Shown here one piece after another: positions 55,210 to 63,990 of a stretch of DNA of 64,000 nt. The stretch is from NCBI RefSeq assembly GCF_017305435.1, contig NZ_JAFKIP010000005.1:124001-188000 (forward strand). Direction: 5' to 3'. The translations under genes and the position numbers were made by a program. The notes beneath the pieces are model-generated. The model ran no database searches, had not been told where the DNA came from, and was given only the letters and a program-made list of their open reading frames with translations. Within the stretch, counting starts at the first letter, position 1. Every line of letters begins with the position of its first letter. The stretch comes from Microbacterium sp. Its GTDB lineage: Bacteria > Actinomycetota > Actinomycetes > Actinomycetales > Microbacteriaceae.

Positions 55210-56049
55210 TCACCAGATCATCGGGCGGTCGTCGTCGTCGGGCCCGGCGAGATCGAGGTCGACCGCGACGGGCACGTGGTCGCTCGGGATCTCGCCCTTG
55301 CGCTCGTCGCGATGGATGGATGCCGCGACGACGGCATCCGCGAACGCGTGCGACCCGAGGATGAAGTCGATGCGCAGCCCCTCGTTCCGCGGGAAGCGCA
55401 GCTGCTTGTAGTCCCAGTACGTGTACCCCGTGGGGATGAGGGGGCGCACGGTGTCGTGCAGACCGGCATCCAGCAACGCCTGGAACGCCTCGCGCTCGGG
55501 CGGGGAGACATGCGTCGTGACGCCCTCGATGACGGTCGGGTCGCCGTTGTCGGCATCCGTGGGGGCGATGTTGAAGTCGCCGGTGAGCGCCAGCGCCAGA
55601 TCGGGCCGGGCGCGCAACGCGTCGGCGGTGTACCCGCGCAGGGCTTCGAGCCACGCGAGCTTGTAGGTGTAGTGCGGGTCGTCGAGGCCGCGGCCGTTGG
55701 GGACGTAGAGGCTCCACAGCTGGATGCCGCCGATCGTCGCGCCGATCGCGCGGGCCTCCTGCGGGGCATCCGGTCCGTCGTGGCCCTTGGCGAAGCCCGG
55801 CATGCCGGGGAAGCCGATCTGCAGGTCCTCGATGGGTTCGCGGCTCGCGATCGCGACGCCGTTCCACTGGTTGAGCCCGTGCGCTTCGACGGTGTATCCG
55901 GCCGCTTCGAATTCGGCGTACGGGAACTGCTCGGGCTTGCACTTGATCTCCTGCATGAGCAGGACGTCGACGTCTTCCCGCACGCAGAACTCGACGGTGC
56001 GGACGACCCGGGCGCGGATCGAGTTGACGTTCCAGGTGGCGATACGCAT
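55210..56049 (-). CDS. xthA: exodeoxyribonuclease III / AP endonuclease
   Basis: 279 residues of the exonuclease-endonuclease-phosphatase fold: TWNVNSIRAR, LLMQEIKCKPEQFP (metal-binding Glu), YVPNGRG, TGDFNIAPTDAD, YTYWDYK, LRIDFIL and the final SDHVPV with the catalytic His. It repairs abasic sites and removes 3' blocks. ATG 56049 is chosen over an upstream in-frame ATG (56079) by alignment with the family start and by TAGGCT (56057-56062, minus strand) seven bases upstream. Confidence 0.95.
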   Translation of the reverse strand: MRIATWNVNSIRARVVRTVEFCVREDVDVLLMQEIKCKPEQFPYAEFEAAGYTVEAHGLNQWNGVAIASREPIEDLQIGFPGMPGFAKGHDGPDAPQEARAIGATIGGIQLWSLYVPNGRGLDDPHYTYKLAWLEALRGYTADALRARPDLALALTGDFNIAPTDADNGDPTVIEGVTTHVSPPEREAFQALLDAGLHDTVRPLIPTGYTYWDYKQLRFPRNEGLRIDFILGSHAFADAVVAASIHRDERKGEIPSDHVPVAVDLDLAGPDDDDRPMIW

Positions 56050-56161
56050 GGCATCCAGCCTAGGGTCGCGCGCCGACACCCCCGCGCCCCGGGCGGGAGG
56101 GAGGGGTTTGTCCCGGCTGCGGGCGCGAAGGGAGGCAGGCGAGCGGCGTACTTTCGCCGGT

Positions 56162-56593
56162 ATGGGAAAGGTCCCGCGCGGGATCCGCGTCGCGCTGGCT
56201 GCGCTCGCCTGGTTCCAGCTCGCGTCGGCGCTCGTCGGCGGCGCGATGGGCGTGTTCTTCGGCGGCGCCGGAGTTCCTCAGGAGTGGCTCGATCGTTCGG
56301 GGTTCTCGTCGTTCGTGTGGCCGGGGGTGATCCTCGGCGTCGTCGTGGGCGGGGTGCAGGCGCTCGCGCTCTTCGCTCTGCACGGTCGCTACCGCCTCGC
56401 CGCGGGGATGAGCGCGGCGGCCGGGCTCGTCATGATGACCTGGATCTTCGTCGAGATCGCACTGCTGCTCGTCTGGTCGCCGCTGCAGGGCGTGTACTTC
56501 GCCACGGGACTCGCGCAGGTCGTGCTCGCGGTGCTCGCGCTGGGCGCATGGCCGCGCCCGTTCCTCGCCCGCGATCCTCGTCGCCCGCGGTGA
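56162..56593 (+). CDS. four-helix membrane protein of unknown function
   Basis: 143 residues, mostly hydrophobic, with four predicted membrane helices: GIRVALAALAWFQLASALVGGAMGVFF, FVWPGVILGVVVGGVQALALFAL, LAAGMSAAAGLVMMTWIFVEIALLLVW, and LAQVVLAVLALGAW. The tail PFLARDPRRPR is basic. TACTTT (56149-56154) seven bases before the ATG and no ribosome site suggest a leaderless message. I recognise no characterised family. Confidence 0.72.
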   Translation: MGKVPRGIRVALAALAWFQLASALVGGAMGVFFGGAGVPQEWLDRSGFSSFVWPGVILGVVVGGVQALALFALHGRYRLAAGMSAAAGLVMMTWIFVEIALLLVWSPLQGVYFATGLAQVVLAVLALGAWPRPFLARDPRRPR

Positions 56594-56660
56594 TCTCGAC
56601 CGGCGCGTGCCGCTCGCCCGGCGCGTGCCGCTCGCGGCGCTGGTTGGCGCGACGCGGGCG

Positions 56661-58025
56661 TCAGCCGCCGAGCTCGAACGGGTGCGTGAGCCGCCACCAG
56701 GCATCCGGCAGGGCGATGTCGCGGTCGAGCACGAGAGCAGCCGAGACGGTGTGGGGGCCATCGGTCCACGTGACCGTGCCGACCTCCTCTCCGGCGCTCC
56801 CGGTCTTCAGGGGCGTGGTCACGACGGTCGCCGTGATCGGAGTGTCCGACCAGGTGAGCAGCGACGCGTCGTCTGCGAGCACGAGGCTCCCTTCCGCGCC
56901 CCACGCGGTGGTGTAGCTGCCGAACGACTGACCCTTCGTCGCCAGCGGAACGCGGTGGAACCCGCCGCGGATGCTCGAGAGCAATGCCTGGACGTCCGCG
57001 TCGACGCTGGCGTGGTCGGCTCCGCCGAGGATGACGCCGGTGACCTGGAGCGGCGCGCCGATGCCGACGTCGAGCAGTGACGAGTACAGCAGGTTGGAGT
57101 GGTCGAGGGTGCCGGTCTTGATGCCGCGGACGCCGTCCGTGCCGAGGAGGGTGTTCGTGTTGGAGCCTGAGAACCCGGGCACGTCGAGCTGCGGCTTCGC
57201 GACGATCGCCGCGACCGCCGGATTGGCCAATGCGAGCTTTCCGAGTGTCAGCAGGTCGGCGGGGGTGCTGGTGTTGCGCGCGTCGATGCCGGTGGGCTCG
57301 TCGAGCGTCGTCTGGGTGAGACCGTTGCGCGCCATCCAGTCGTCGGCGGCGTGCAGGAAGGCGCTCTCGGAGCCGAACGCCCACACCGCGACGGCCTGCG
57401 CGTAGTTGCTTGCCGAGGCGACGAGCATGAGCTCCAGCGCGTCGTGGAGACTCATCGTGCTGCCGGTCGGCATCTCCTCGATCGTGGCGCCCTCGACGTA
57501 GAACGCGTCGTAGAGGTCGTGGTCGGCCTTGCTGAACGTGAGCGTCGGGCCTGCATCGTCGGGCCCCGCGAGCGGGTGCGCATCGAGCACGACGAGCGCC
57601 GTGACCAGCTTGCTGATGCTCGCCATCGGTTGCGGGTCGGCGGAGCCGGATGCCGCGGTCAGCCCGTTGGCGCCGAGGAAGTCGGCGGCCCCCTGCACGT
57701 CGATCGACGATGCGCCCTCGCTCGGCAGAGCGAGGGCGACGGGCGCTCCCGCCGTGGGCGGCGGGGTGCGCGTCGCCGCAGCGGGGAGCGCGATGGGGGC
57801 GTTCAACGTGTAGGCGGCGTAGCCGCCCGCCGCGGCGAAGAGGAGCACGACGACGAGCGCGGCGATCCAGCCCACGCGCCGACGACGCCGCCGGCGGCGG
57901 GCGAGGTCAGCGTCGACCGGCATCGGCACCTCAGCCTCGTCGATCATGGCCGCGAACGATGCCAGGTCGCTCTCGCTCGTCGCCGACGTCGTGATCTCGT
58001 CCTCCGCCACGACTTCATCCTGCAC
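56661..58025 (-). CDS. D-alanyl-D-alanine carboxypeptidase-like protein (peptidase S11)
   Basis: 454 residues. An acidic cytoplasmic N-terminus and an Arg8 run (43-50) precede one membrane anchor (about 51-72). The S11 domain lies outside the membrane: SISK (Ser136, Lys139) is the SxxK nucleophile motif and GIKTGTL is the KTG motif. The SxN site reads SASN in VASASNYAQ, so the aligned triplet is S-A-S where S-A-N is usual. It should trim the terminal D-Ala of peptidoglycan stem peptides, unless the changed motif weakens it. It is the only gene of its unit. Confidence 0.87.
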   Translation of the reverse strand: MQDEVVAEDEITTSATSESDLASFAAMIDEAEVPMPVDADLARRRRRRRRVGWIAALVVVLLFAAAGGYAAYTLNAPIALPAAATRTPPPTAGAPVALALPSEGASSIDVQGAADFLGANGLTAASGSADPQPMASISKLVTALVVLDAHPLAGPDDAGPTLTFSKADHDLYDAFYVEGATIEEMPTGSTMSLHDALELMLVASASNYAQAVAVWAFGSESAFLHAADDWMARNGLTQTTLDEPTGIDARNTSTPADLLTLGKLALANPAVAAIVAKPQLDVPGFSGSNTNTLLGTDGVRGIKTGTLDHSNLLYSSLLDVGIGAPLQVTGVILGGADHASVDADVQALLSSIRGGFHRVPLATKGQSFGSYTTAWGAEGSLVLADDASLLTWSDTPITATVVTTPLKTGSAGEEVGTVTWTDGPHTVSAALVLDRDIALPDAWWRLTHPFELGG

Positions 58026-58058
58026 CCGCCGTGACCCGGCAGGCAGGCGGGATGGCTG

Positions 58059-59498
58059 TCAGAGTGCCCTGAGGATGTCCTCCACGCGCTGCTTCGCGTC
58101 GCCGAAGAGCATCTGGGTGTTGTCGCGGAAGAAAAGCGGGTTCTGGACGCCCGCGTACCCGGAAGCCATCGACCGCTTGAACACGACGACGTCCTTCGCC
58201 TCCCACACGTGCAGCACGGGCATGCCCGCGATCGGGGAGCCCGGGTCCTCCGCGGCGGCGGGGTTGACGGTGTCGTTCGCGCCGATGACGAGCACGACGT
58301 CCGTCGAGGCGAAGTCGTCGTTGATCTCGTCGAGCTCGAGCACGATGTCGTACGGCACCTTCGCCTCGGCGAGGAGGACGTTCATGTGGCCGGGCAGGCG
58401 CCCGGCCACGGGGTGGATGCCGAAGCGCACCTCCACGCCGCGTTCCCGCAGCCGCTTCGTCAGATCGGCGACGGGGTACTGGGCCTGCGCGACGGCCATG
58501 CCGTAGCCGGGAGTGATGATCACCGATGACGCGTCCCGCAGGAGTTCTGCGACCGCCGCGGCGTCCGTCTCGTGGATCTCGCCCTCCTCCTCGGCATCCG
58601 CGCGCGGCGCCTCGATGCCGAAGCCGCCCGCGATGACCGAGAGGAACGACCGGTTCATGGCCTTGCACATGATGTACGACAGGTATGCACCGCTGGAGCC
58701 GACGAGAGCGCCCGTGACGATCAGCAGGTCGTTGTTCAGGAGGAAGCCGGCGGCGGCGGCCGCCCAACCCGAGTAGCTGTTGAGCATGGAGACGACGACC
58801 GGCATGTCTCCGCCGCCGATGGATGCCACGAGGTGCCACCCGAGCGCGAGCGCGACGAGCGTCACGACGATGAGCAGCCACAGTTCCGGCGTGATGACGT
58901 ACCAGACCGTGAGCGCGACGAACAGGACGAGCGCGCCCACGTTGAGCGCGTTCTTGCCCGGCAGCATGAGCGGGCGCGATGACATGCGCGCCGAGAGCTT
59001 CAGGAACGCGACGATCGACCCCGTGAAGGTCACGGCGCCGATGAACACGCCGATGAACACTTCGGCGTGGTGGATGCCGACGAGCTCGGGGGCGATCCCC
59101 TCGGCGTAGAGGGCGCCGTTCCAGCCGACGAGCACGGCCGCGAGGCCGACGAACGAGTGCAGCAGCGCGATGAGCTCGGGCATGCCGGTCATCTCGACGA
59201 CGCGCGCGCGCCACAGTCCGATGGCGCCGCCGATCACGACGGCGCCGACGAGGAGCACGATGCCGAGCGTCGCGCCGCCCGTGAGTGCGCCCTGCGCGAG
59301 CACGAGGATCAGGGTCGCGACGAGCGCGATCGTCATGCCCGCGATGCCGTAGACGATGCCTCGGCGCGCGGACGACTGCGCGCTGAGGCCCGCCAGCGCG
59401 AGGATGAACAGCAGAGCCGCGACGATGTATGCCGCAGTGGCGATGGACTGCGCGAGCAGGAGCGCCCCGGACGCCGCGGAGGTGGTCACGATGGTCAC
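58059..59498 (-). CDS. pntB: NAD(P) transhydrogenase subunit beta
   Basis: 479 residues: eight to nine membrane helices, then the NADP(H)-binding dIII domain with [70 protein letters not shown] and [19 protein letters not shown]. It couples proton entry to hydride transfer from NADH to NADP+. Overlaps pntA by four bases. Confidence 0.95.
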   Translation of the reverse strand: MTIVTTSAASGALLLAQSIATAAYIVAALLFILALAGLSAQSSARRGIVYGIAGMTIALVATLILVLAQGALTGGATLGIVLLVGAVVIGGAIGLWRARVVEMTGMPELIALLHSFVGLAAVLVGWNGALYAEGIAPELVGIHHAEVFIGVFIGAVTFTGSIVAFLKLSARMSSRPLMLPGKNALNVGALVLFVALTVWYVITPELWLLIVVTLVALALGWHLVASIGGGDMPVVVSMLNSYSGWAAAAAGFLLNNDLLIVTGALVGSSGAYLSYIMCKAMNRSFLSVIAGGFGIEAPRADAEEEGEIHETDAAAVAELLRDASSVIITPGYGMAVAQAQYPVADLTKRLRERGVEVRFGIHPVAGRLPGHMNVLLAEAKVPYDIVLELDEINDDFASTDVVLVIGANDTVNPAAAEDPGSPIAGMPVLHVWEAKDVVVFKRSMASGYAGVQNPLFFRDNTQMLFGDAKQRVEDILRAL

Positions 59499-61051
59499 TT
59501 CTGGTCGCCCTTCTGGAACATGGCGAGCATGCGGCGGGTCACGGCGAAGCCGCCGAAGATGTTGATGGATGCCAGCAGGACGGCGATCGCGGCGAGCACC
59601 TGCACGAGCGCGTTCGGCACGACGATCTGCGTCATCGCGCCGACGATGATGATGCCGCTGACGGCATTCGTGATGCTCATGAGCGGCGTGTGCAGCGCGT
59701 GCGCCACTTTGCCGATGACGTAGAAGCCGATCACGACCGACAGGGTGAGGACGAGGAAGTGCTGCGGGAGCGGCGCGGGCGCGACCGCGCAGACGAGGAA
59801 GAGCGCCGCGATGCCGACGGCGATGAGCGCCGTCCTCGCGCCGCGGGAGAGCCCCTTCTTGGCCGAGGGGGCGGCGGCGCCGGCCGCCACCGCGACGGGT
59901 GCGGCCGCTGGTGCGGCCGAGACCTGCACGGGCGGTGGAGGCCAGGTGACGGCGCCGGCCTGCGCGACGGTGACGCCCCGCTGCACGACATCGCGCTCGT
60001 CGATCACGAGCTGACCGTCCTTCTGCGGGGTGAGGAGCGCGAGCAGGTTCAGGATGTTCGTGCCGTACAGCTGCGACGCCTGCTGCGGCAGCCGCCCGGC
60101 GAGGTCGGTGTACCCGAGGATCGTGACGCCGTTCGGGGTGACGACCTTCTCACCGGCGACGGAACCCTCGACGTTGCCTCCCTGGCCGGCCGCCATGTCG
60201 ACGATGACGCTGCCGGGCTTCATGGATGCCACGTCGGCGCCGGTGATCAGGCGCGGCGCCGCCCGGCCGGGAATGAGGGCGGTGGTGATGATGATGTCGA
60301 CATCGGCGGCCTGGTCGCTGTAGAGCTGCGCGGCGGCCGCGTCGTACGCCGCCGACGTCGCCTTCGCGTAGCCGTCGCTCGAGACCTCCTTCGCCTCGTC
60401 GGGCACGACGACATCGAGGTAGGTTCCGCCGATGGACTTCACCTGATCGGCGACCTCGGGGCGCGGGTCCGTCGCGCGGACGATCGCGCCGAGGCTGGAT
60501 GCCGCGCCGATGGCGGCGAGCCCCGCGACGCCCGCGCCCGCGACGAGCACCTTCGCGGGCGGCACCTTGCCGGCCGCGGTGACCTGGCCGGTGAAGAAGC
60601 GGCCGAATTCGTTCGCCGCTTCCACGACGGCACGGTAGCCGGCGATGTTCGCCATCGAGGAGAGCACGTCCATCGACTGCGCACGGGATATGCGCGGAAC
60701 GGCATCCATCGCTAGCGCCGTCACGCCGCGGGCGGCGAGAGCGGCGAGCAGGTCGGGTTTGAGGGCGGGGGAGAGGAGGCCGATGAGGGTCTGTCCGTCG
60801 CGGAGGCGTGCGATCTCGGCATCCGTCGGGGCGTTGATCTTCGCGATGACGTCGGCGGCCCACGCGGCATCCGTGTCGACGATCTCCGCGCCCGCGGCAC
60901 GGTAGGCGTCGTCGGGAAAGGACGAGTGCGCGCCGGCGGCCGCTTCGACGACGACGTCGTACCCGAGCGCGATGATCTTCTGGACGGTCGTCGGGGAGGC
61001 GGCGACGCGATTCTCCCCGGGCTGTTCGGCGACGATCCCGATGCGTGACAT
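59495..61051 (-). CDS. pntA: NAD(P) transhydrogenase subunit alpha
   Basis: 518 residues, the fused form: an NAD-binding dI domain ([63 protein letters not shown]) followed, after an Ala/Pro linker, by four membrane helices. Many actinobacteria split this subunit in two; here it is one protein. The ATG at 61051 is preceded by GGGGAG and, further up, by the minus-strand box TATAGT. The pair supplies NADPH for biosynthesis. Confidence 0.95.
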   Translation of the reverse strand: MSRIGIVAEQPGENRVAASPTTVQKIIALGYDVVVEAAAGAHSSFPDDAYRAAGAEIVDTDAAWAADVIAKINAPTDAEIARLRDGQTLIGLLSPALKPDLLAALAARGVTALAMDAVPRISRAQSMDVLSSMANIAGYRAVVEAANEFGRFFTGQVTAAGKVPPAKVLVAGAGVAGLAAIGAASSLGAIVRATDPRPEVADQVKSIGGTYLDVVVPDEAKEVSSDGYAKATSAAYDAAAAQLYSDQAADVDIIITTALIPGRAAPRLITGADVASMKPGSVIVDMAAGQGGNVEGSVAGEKVVTPNGVTILGYTDLAGRLPQQASQLYGTNILNLLALLTPQKDGQLVIDERDVVQRGVTVAQAGAVTWPPPPVQVSAAPAAAPVAVAAGAAAPSAKKGLSRGARTALIAVGIAALFLVCAVAPAPLPQHFLVLTLSVVIGFYVIGKVAHALHTPLMSITNAVSGIIIVGAMTQIVVPNALVQVLAAIAVLLASINIFGGFAVTRRMLAMFQKGDQK

Positions 61052-61163
61052 GGTGCTCCCCGGTTGTGGTTCCGTCCCGACTATAGGGGGAGGCCTCGTG
61101 GGCGCACCCGCGGTCGGCCCGGGAAAACTTCGCGGTTCTTCCCCATTCCGTAGACTTCTCGGC

Positions 61164-61739
61164 ATGACCGTCGCCTCCACGCCCGCCCTCGAGTCCGACC
61201 GCCAGAGCCTCATCGCCTTGATCGGCGACGAGGCCGTCTTCCACGGCGACTTCACCCTGTCGAGCGGCAAGAAGGCGACGTACTACGTCGACATGCGCAA
61301 GCTGACGCTCGACCACCGCGCGGCGCCGGCGATCGGTCGCCTGGTGCTCGACATCGTGCGGGATCTCGACGTGGATGCCGTGGGCGGGTTGACGCTCGGC
61401 GCAGACCCGATCGCGAACGCCGTGCTGCACGCATCGGTCGCCGCCGGCACGCCGGTGGATGCCTTCGTCGTGCGCAAGGAGCCCAAGGACCACGGACGCG
61501 GTCGCCAGATCGAGGGCGCCGAGGTCGCCGGCAAGCGCGTCGTGATCGTCGAGGACACGTCGACCACGGGCGGCTCGCCGCTCAAGGCCGCCGAAGTGGC
61601 GCGGGATGCCGGGGCCGACGTCGTCGCGGTCGTCACCGTCGTCGACCGGAAGACCGGTGCGCAGGCCGCCGTCGAGGCCGCGGGCTTCGAGTGGCGGTCG
61701 ATCATCGACCTCGACGACTTGGGGCTGCAGGCGCAGTAG
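61164..61739 (+). CDS. pyrE: orotate phosphoribosyltransferase
   Basis: 191 residues with FTLSSGKKATYYVDMRKLTL, GLTLGADPIANAV, RKEPKDHGRGRQIEG and the PRPP-binding VVIVEDTSTTGGSPL. It converts orotate and PRPP to OMP in pyrimidine synthesis. TAGACT (61151-61156) lies seven bases before the ATG; there is no ribosome site, so translation is probably leaderless. The gene stands alone. Confidence 0.95.
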   Translation: MTVASTPALESDRQSLIALIGDEAVFHGDFTLSSGKKATYYVDMRKLTLDHRAAPAIGRLVLDIVRDLDVDAVGGLTLGADPIANAVLHASVAAGTPVDAFVVRKEPKDHGRGRQIEGAEVAGKRVVIVEDTSTTGGSPLKAAEVARDAGADVVAVVTVVDRKTGAQAAVEAAGFEWRSIIDLDDLGLQAQ

Positions 61740-61778
61740 AGCGAGGCCACAGGCCTGTGCGCTGCTCCCCGGTGCGCG

Positions 61779-61967
61779 TCAGCGCAGCAGGCCGGAACGA
61801 CCCGCGTCGATCTGCGCCTGGATCTCTTCGCCCGCGCGGCGCAACTCGCCGCCGAGTCGCGGATCCACGCGGCTGCGACGCATGCGCGGCACAGCGATGG
61901 CAGAGATGAGGGCGACCGCAAGTACCGTGAGGCCCCCGGCAGTCATCGCCGCGATCAGTCCGGGCAT
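61779..61967 (-). CDS. small membrane protein (62 aa)
   Basis: 62 residues: one N-terminal membrane helix (MPGLIAAMTAGGLTVLAVALISAIAV) followed by a charged helix RMRRSRVDPRLGGELRRAGEEIQAQIDAGRSG. AAGGGAG lies about six bases before the ATG and a TAGCCT box further upstream (61990-61995, minus strand), so expression is likely. I know no function. Confidence 0.6.
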   Translation of the reverse strand: MPGLIAAMTAGGLTVLAVALISAIAVPRMRRSRVDPRLGGELRRAGEEIQAQIDAGRSGLLR

Positions 61968-62065
61968 GACGTCTCCCTTCGTTACCCCGAGGCTATCTGG
62001 GGGAGACCACGGAGGTAACCCTCCGGGCGCTTACCCGATGCCGGGCTCCTCCCAGGTACGCGTCG

Positions 62066-62140
62066 TATACTGGTGGTGATAGGCGAGCTTCTCATTCGTC
62101 TCGCCCCGGCTGTGTGGTAACAGTCGGGGCTTTCTCTTTT
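62066..62140 (+). ncRNA. short terminated transcript or attenuator with mutually exclusive hairpins
   Basis: TATACT (62066-62071) predicts a start near 62078. The RNA could fold GGCGAG (62082-62087) with CTCGCC (62100-62105), or form a 10-bp hairpin GCCCCGGCTG / CAGTCGGGGC (62103-62112 / 62121-62130, one G-U pair) followed by TTTCTCTTTT. The two structures share bases 62103-62105 and so exclude each other, the layout of an attenuator. No -35 box is convincing. It matches no RNA class I know. Confidence 0.55.
62103..62140 (+). terminator. Rho-independent terminator within the leader
   Basis: A 10-bp stem with an eight-base loop followed by TTTCTCTTTT. It lies 70 bases upstream of the reductase-like gene and would stop transcription unless an alternative fold forms. 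Confidence 0.8.
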
Positions 62141-62154
62141 CTTCGACGGACGAG

Positions 62155-62214
62155 GTGAAGAACCACGGGTGCGCAGGAATAGGCGGCCCGTGCACCTGGT
62201 TTCACCGCGCATGA
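62155..62214 (+). CDS. possible 19-codon leader peptide
   Basis: GTG 62155 opens a 19-codon frame (KNHGC...GGPCTWFHRA) whose TGA overlaps the ATG of the next gene (ATGA). The region also pairs GGGTGC with GCACC and GGTGA with TCACC. It could couple translation of the reductase-like gene to peptide synthesis. Support is only positional, and an alternative GTG at 62169 would instead extend the downstream protein by 14 residues. Confidence 0.25.
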   Translation: MKNHGCAGIGGPCTWFHRA

Positions 62215-62867
62215 CGACGTTCGGAATCATCGGAGCAGGCCACATCGGATCCCAGGTCGCACGCGCTCTCACGCGCGCGGGCCACGAGGTCGTGATCGCT
62301 AATTCGCGCGGGCCGGAGACGCTCACGGACCTCATCGAGGAGCTCGGGCCGCTCGCCCGTGCCGCGACGGCGGAGGAGGCGGCTGAGGCCGCCGAGGTCG
62401 CGGTCGTCACGGTGCCGCTCGGCGCGATCGGCGATCTGCCCGTCGAGCCGCTCGCCGGCAAGGTCGTGCTCGACACGAACAACTACTACTGGGAGCGTGA
62501 TGGCCACATTCCGGCGCTGGATGCCGGTGAGGCGACGACGTCCGGTCTGCTGCAGGCGCATCTCCCGGCCTCGAAGGTGGCCAAGGCGTTCAACAACATC
62601 TACGCCGCTGAGATCACGACGACCGGAACGCCCGCCGGCACGGCCGGGCGCCGCGCCCTCGGCACGGCATCCGATCACCCGGAGGCGATCGCGGTCGTCA
62701 CCGATGTCTACGACACCCTCGGATTCGACACCGTCTCGGCGGGCACTCTCGACGAATCGTGGCGACTCGAGCGCGACCGCCCCGGGTACGGCGCGCGCCA
62801 GACCGCCGACGAGATGCGCGCCAACCTGGCCGCCGCGAACCGCATCCGCCCCGAAGACGCGGCCTGA
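62211..62867 (+). CDS. NADPH-dependent F420 reductase-like protein
   Basis: 218 residues. The N-terminal Rossmann fold is TTFGIIGAGHIGSQVARALTRAGHEVVIANSRGPETL, the pattern of F420H2:NADP+ oxidoreductase and its relatives; VAKAFNNIYA and ALGTASDHPEAIAVVTDVYDTLGFDTV follow. True Fno enzymes bind F420; many bacterial relatives of this type have unknown substrates and are called NAD(P)-binding reductases. ATG 62211 gives the family start; GTG 62169, eight bases after GAGGTGAAG, is the alternative. The unusual structured leader lies directly upstream. Confidence 0.85.
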   Translation: MTTFGIIGAGHIGSQVARALTRAGHEVVIANSRGPETLTDLIEELGPLARAATAEEAAEAAEVAVVTVPLGAIGDLPVEPLAGKVVLDTNNYYWERDGHIPALDAGEATTSGLLQAHLPASKVAKAFNNIYAAEITTTGTPAGTAGRRALGTASDHPEAIAVVTDVYDTLGFDTVSAGTLDESWRLERDRPGYGARQTADEMRANLAAANRIRPEDAA

Positions 62868-62916
62868 GGTCCGCGCGCGGCGGGCGCGGCGTCGGAATCT
62901 CCAGCTGGTCTCAATT

Positions 62917-62928
62917 TCGTAATACGAT
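62917..62928. promoter_or_regulatory. toxin-antitoxin operator overlapping the -10 box
   Basis: TCGTAATACGA (62917-62927) is a perfect palindrome overlapping TACGAT (62923-62928), six bases before the antitoxin ATG. This is the usual place for autoregulation by a ribbon-helix-helix antitoxin. Confidence 0.6.
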
Positions 62929-62934
62929 GTACTC

Positions 62935-63213
62935 ATGAACAGCGGCGAGGCGATCGACGGCGAGGCGATCGACGGCGCGCCGGTCACCGAAGCGCAGATC
63001 GAGGCATGGGCGGCAGAGGCGGCATCCGGCTATGACGTCGACGCGCTCAAACGCCGCGGACGCGGACGACCCGGGCGCGGAGCGGAGCCGGCGCAGGTGG
63101 TGGCGCTCCGTTTGACTGCCGATGAGCTCGCAGCCCTCGACGCCCGGGCCGCCCGGGAACACAAATCGCGGTCCGACCTGATTCGTGAAGCGATCGCTGC
63201 GTACGCGGCGTGA
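62935..63213 (+). CDS. ribbon-helix-helix antitoxin
   Basis: 92 residues. The C-terminal half is a CopG-type ribbon-helix-helix (AQVVALRLTADELAALDARAAREHKSRSDLIREAIAAYA), preceded by an acidic N-terminus and the basic turn RRGRGRPGRG. It would bind the palindrome at its own promoter and neutralise a toxin. The stop overlaps the GTG of the toxin frame (GTGA). Confidence 0.8.
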   Translation: MNSGEAIDGEAIDGAPVTEAQIEAWAAEAASGYDVDALKRRGRGRPGRGAEPAQVVALRLTADELAALDARAAREHKSRSDLIREAIAAYAA

Positions 63214-63447
63214 AGATTCATCAGGCGGCTCTCAAGCATGGCATCGCGTCCGACGACATTCGGCAGGCAGTTTCCTGGCCGCTGTGGGTCGAAGACCTCG
63301 ACGAGGATTCGCCCGCCCGCCAATTGCGCCTCGGATTCGATACCCAGGGGCGCCTCCTCGACCGTCGTTCTCGTCTTCGACAGCGGCAACGAACTCGTCA
63401 TCCACGCTATGAAGGCGCGTCCGCAGACGCTCGAGCTCTTGCCCTGA
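63210..63447 (+). pseudogene. frameshifted toxin of a toxin-antitoxin pair
   Basis: From GTG 63210 the frame encodes KIHQAALKHGIASDDIRQAV...LRLGFDTQGRLL up to about 63359. The natural continuation TVVLVFDSGNELVIHAMKARPQTLELLP is in the next frame from 63361, ending at TGA 63445-63447. Joined, they make a ~78-residue protein resembling small RelE/BrnT-like toxins of RHH modules (HAMKARP near the end). Either two bases were lost or one gained between the halves. The gene is inactive unless the ribosome shifts frame or the base call is wrong. Confidence 0.75.
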
Positions 63448-63449
63448 AG

Positions 63450-63710
63450 TCAGTGCGGCGCGTTGGTGATCGCTGTCACGAAGAGCGACAACCAGACGGC
63501 GAAAAAGGCGAGCTGAAAGACGGTGCCCGCGGCTCCGATGATCATCGCCCAACGCGCGAAACCGCGGCCGCCTTCGAGATTGCCAGGCCGGCTGAGCTGG
63601 TTGCGCGCGACGATCCCGATCACGAGCCCCGCGACGGGGATCACGAAGGCCGCGATGAAGCCGACGAGCGCGAGCGTGTTCGTTCGCGGGGCGGAGGTCG
63701 TGTCCGTCAT
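63450..63710 (-). CDS. DUF4190-like small membrane protein
   Basis: 86 residues with two membrane helices: TLALVGFIAAFVIPVAGLVIGIVARNQL and GRGFARWAMIIGAAGTVFQLAFFAVWLSLFVTAI. This two-helix unit with a conserved turn is common in actinobacterial DUF4190 proteins of unknown role. TAGCAT (63717-63722, minus strand) lies six bases before the ATG. The stop is two bases from the end of the convergent toxin remnant. Confidence 0.75.
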   Translation of the reverse strand: MTDTTSAPRTNTLALVGFIAAFVIPVAGLVIGIVARNQLSRPGNLEGGRGFARWAMIIGAAGTVFQLAFFAVWLSLFVTAITNAPH

Positions 63711-63771
63711 ATCGCGATGCTAGCGGCGACGGACGCTTGTACTCACTCCCGGTGCGACGGATGATCGAGAG

Positions 63772-63990
63772 ATGGACGTCGACTTCCCGCATGTGCTCAT
63801 CGTGCTGCTGGTGCTCGGCGCGCTCGCGCTCTGGATCGGCGCATTCGTCAGTATCGGTGCGTCGAAGGTTCGTGGCGGCGAGAAGGCGATCTGGGTGCTC
63901 GTCGTCCTGCTGTTCCCGTTCGTCGGCTCGATCGCGTGGCTCCTGATCGGCAGGCGGACGGACGGCGGCGCCGACGTCCCGCGTCTCTGA
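63772..63990 (+). CDS. PLDc_N-domain small membrane protein
   Basis: 72 residues: two helices (VLIVLLVLGALALWIGAFVSIG and AIWVLVVLLFPFVGSIAWLLIGRR). The sequence KAIWVLVVLLFPFVGSIAWLLIGR is the mark of the phospholipase D-nuclease N-terminal (PLDc_N) family, found alone in many actinobacteria. Function unknown; inner-membrane location is expected. Confidence 0.78.
   Translation: MDVDFPHVLIVLLVLGALALWIGAFVSIGASKVRGGEKAIWVLVVLLFPFVGSIAWLLIGRRTDGGADVPRL

Noticed and set aside
62073-62120. A 15-codon leader peptide (GTG to TAA) inside the terminator hairpin
   Set aside because: The predicted transcript starts at about 62078, after both candidate GTG codons, so it would not be translated from this promoter.
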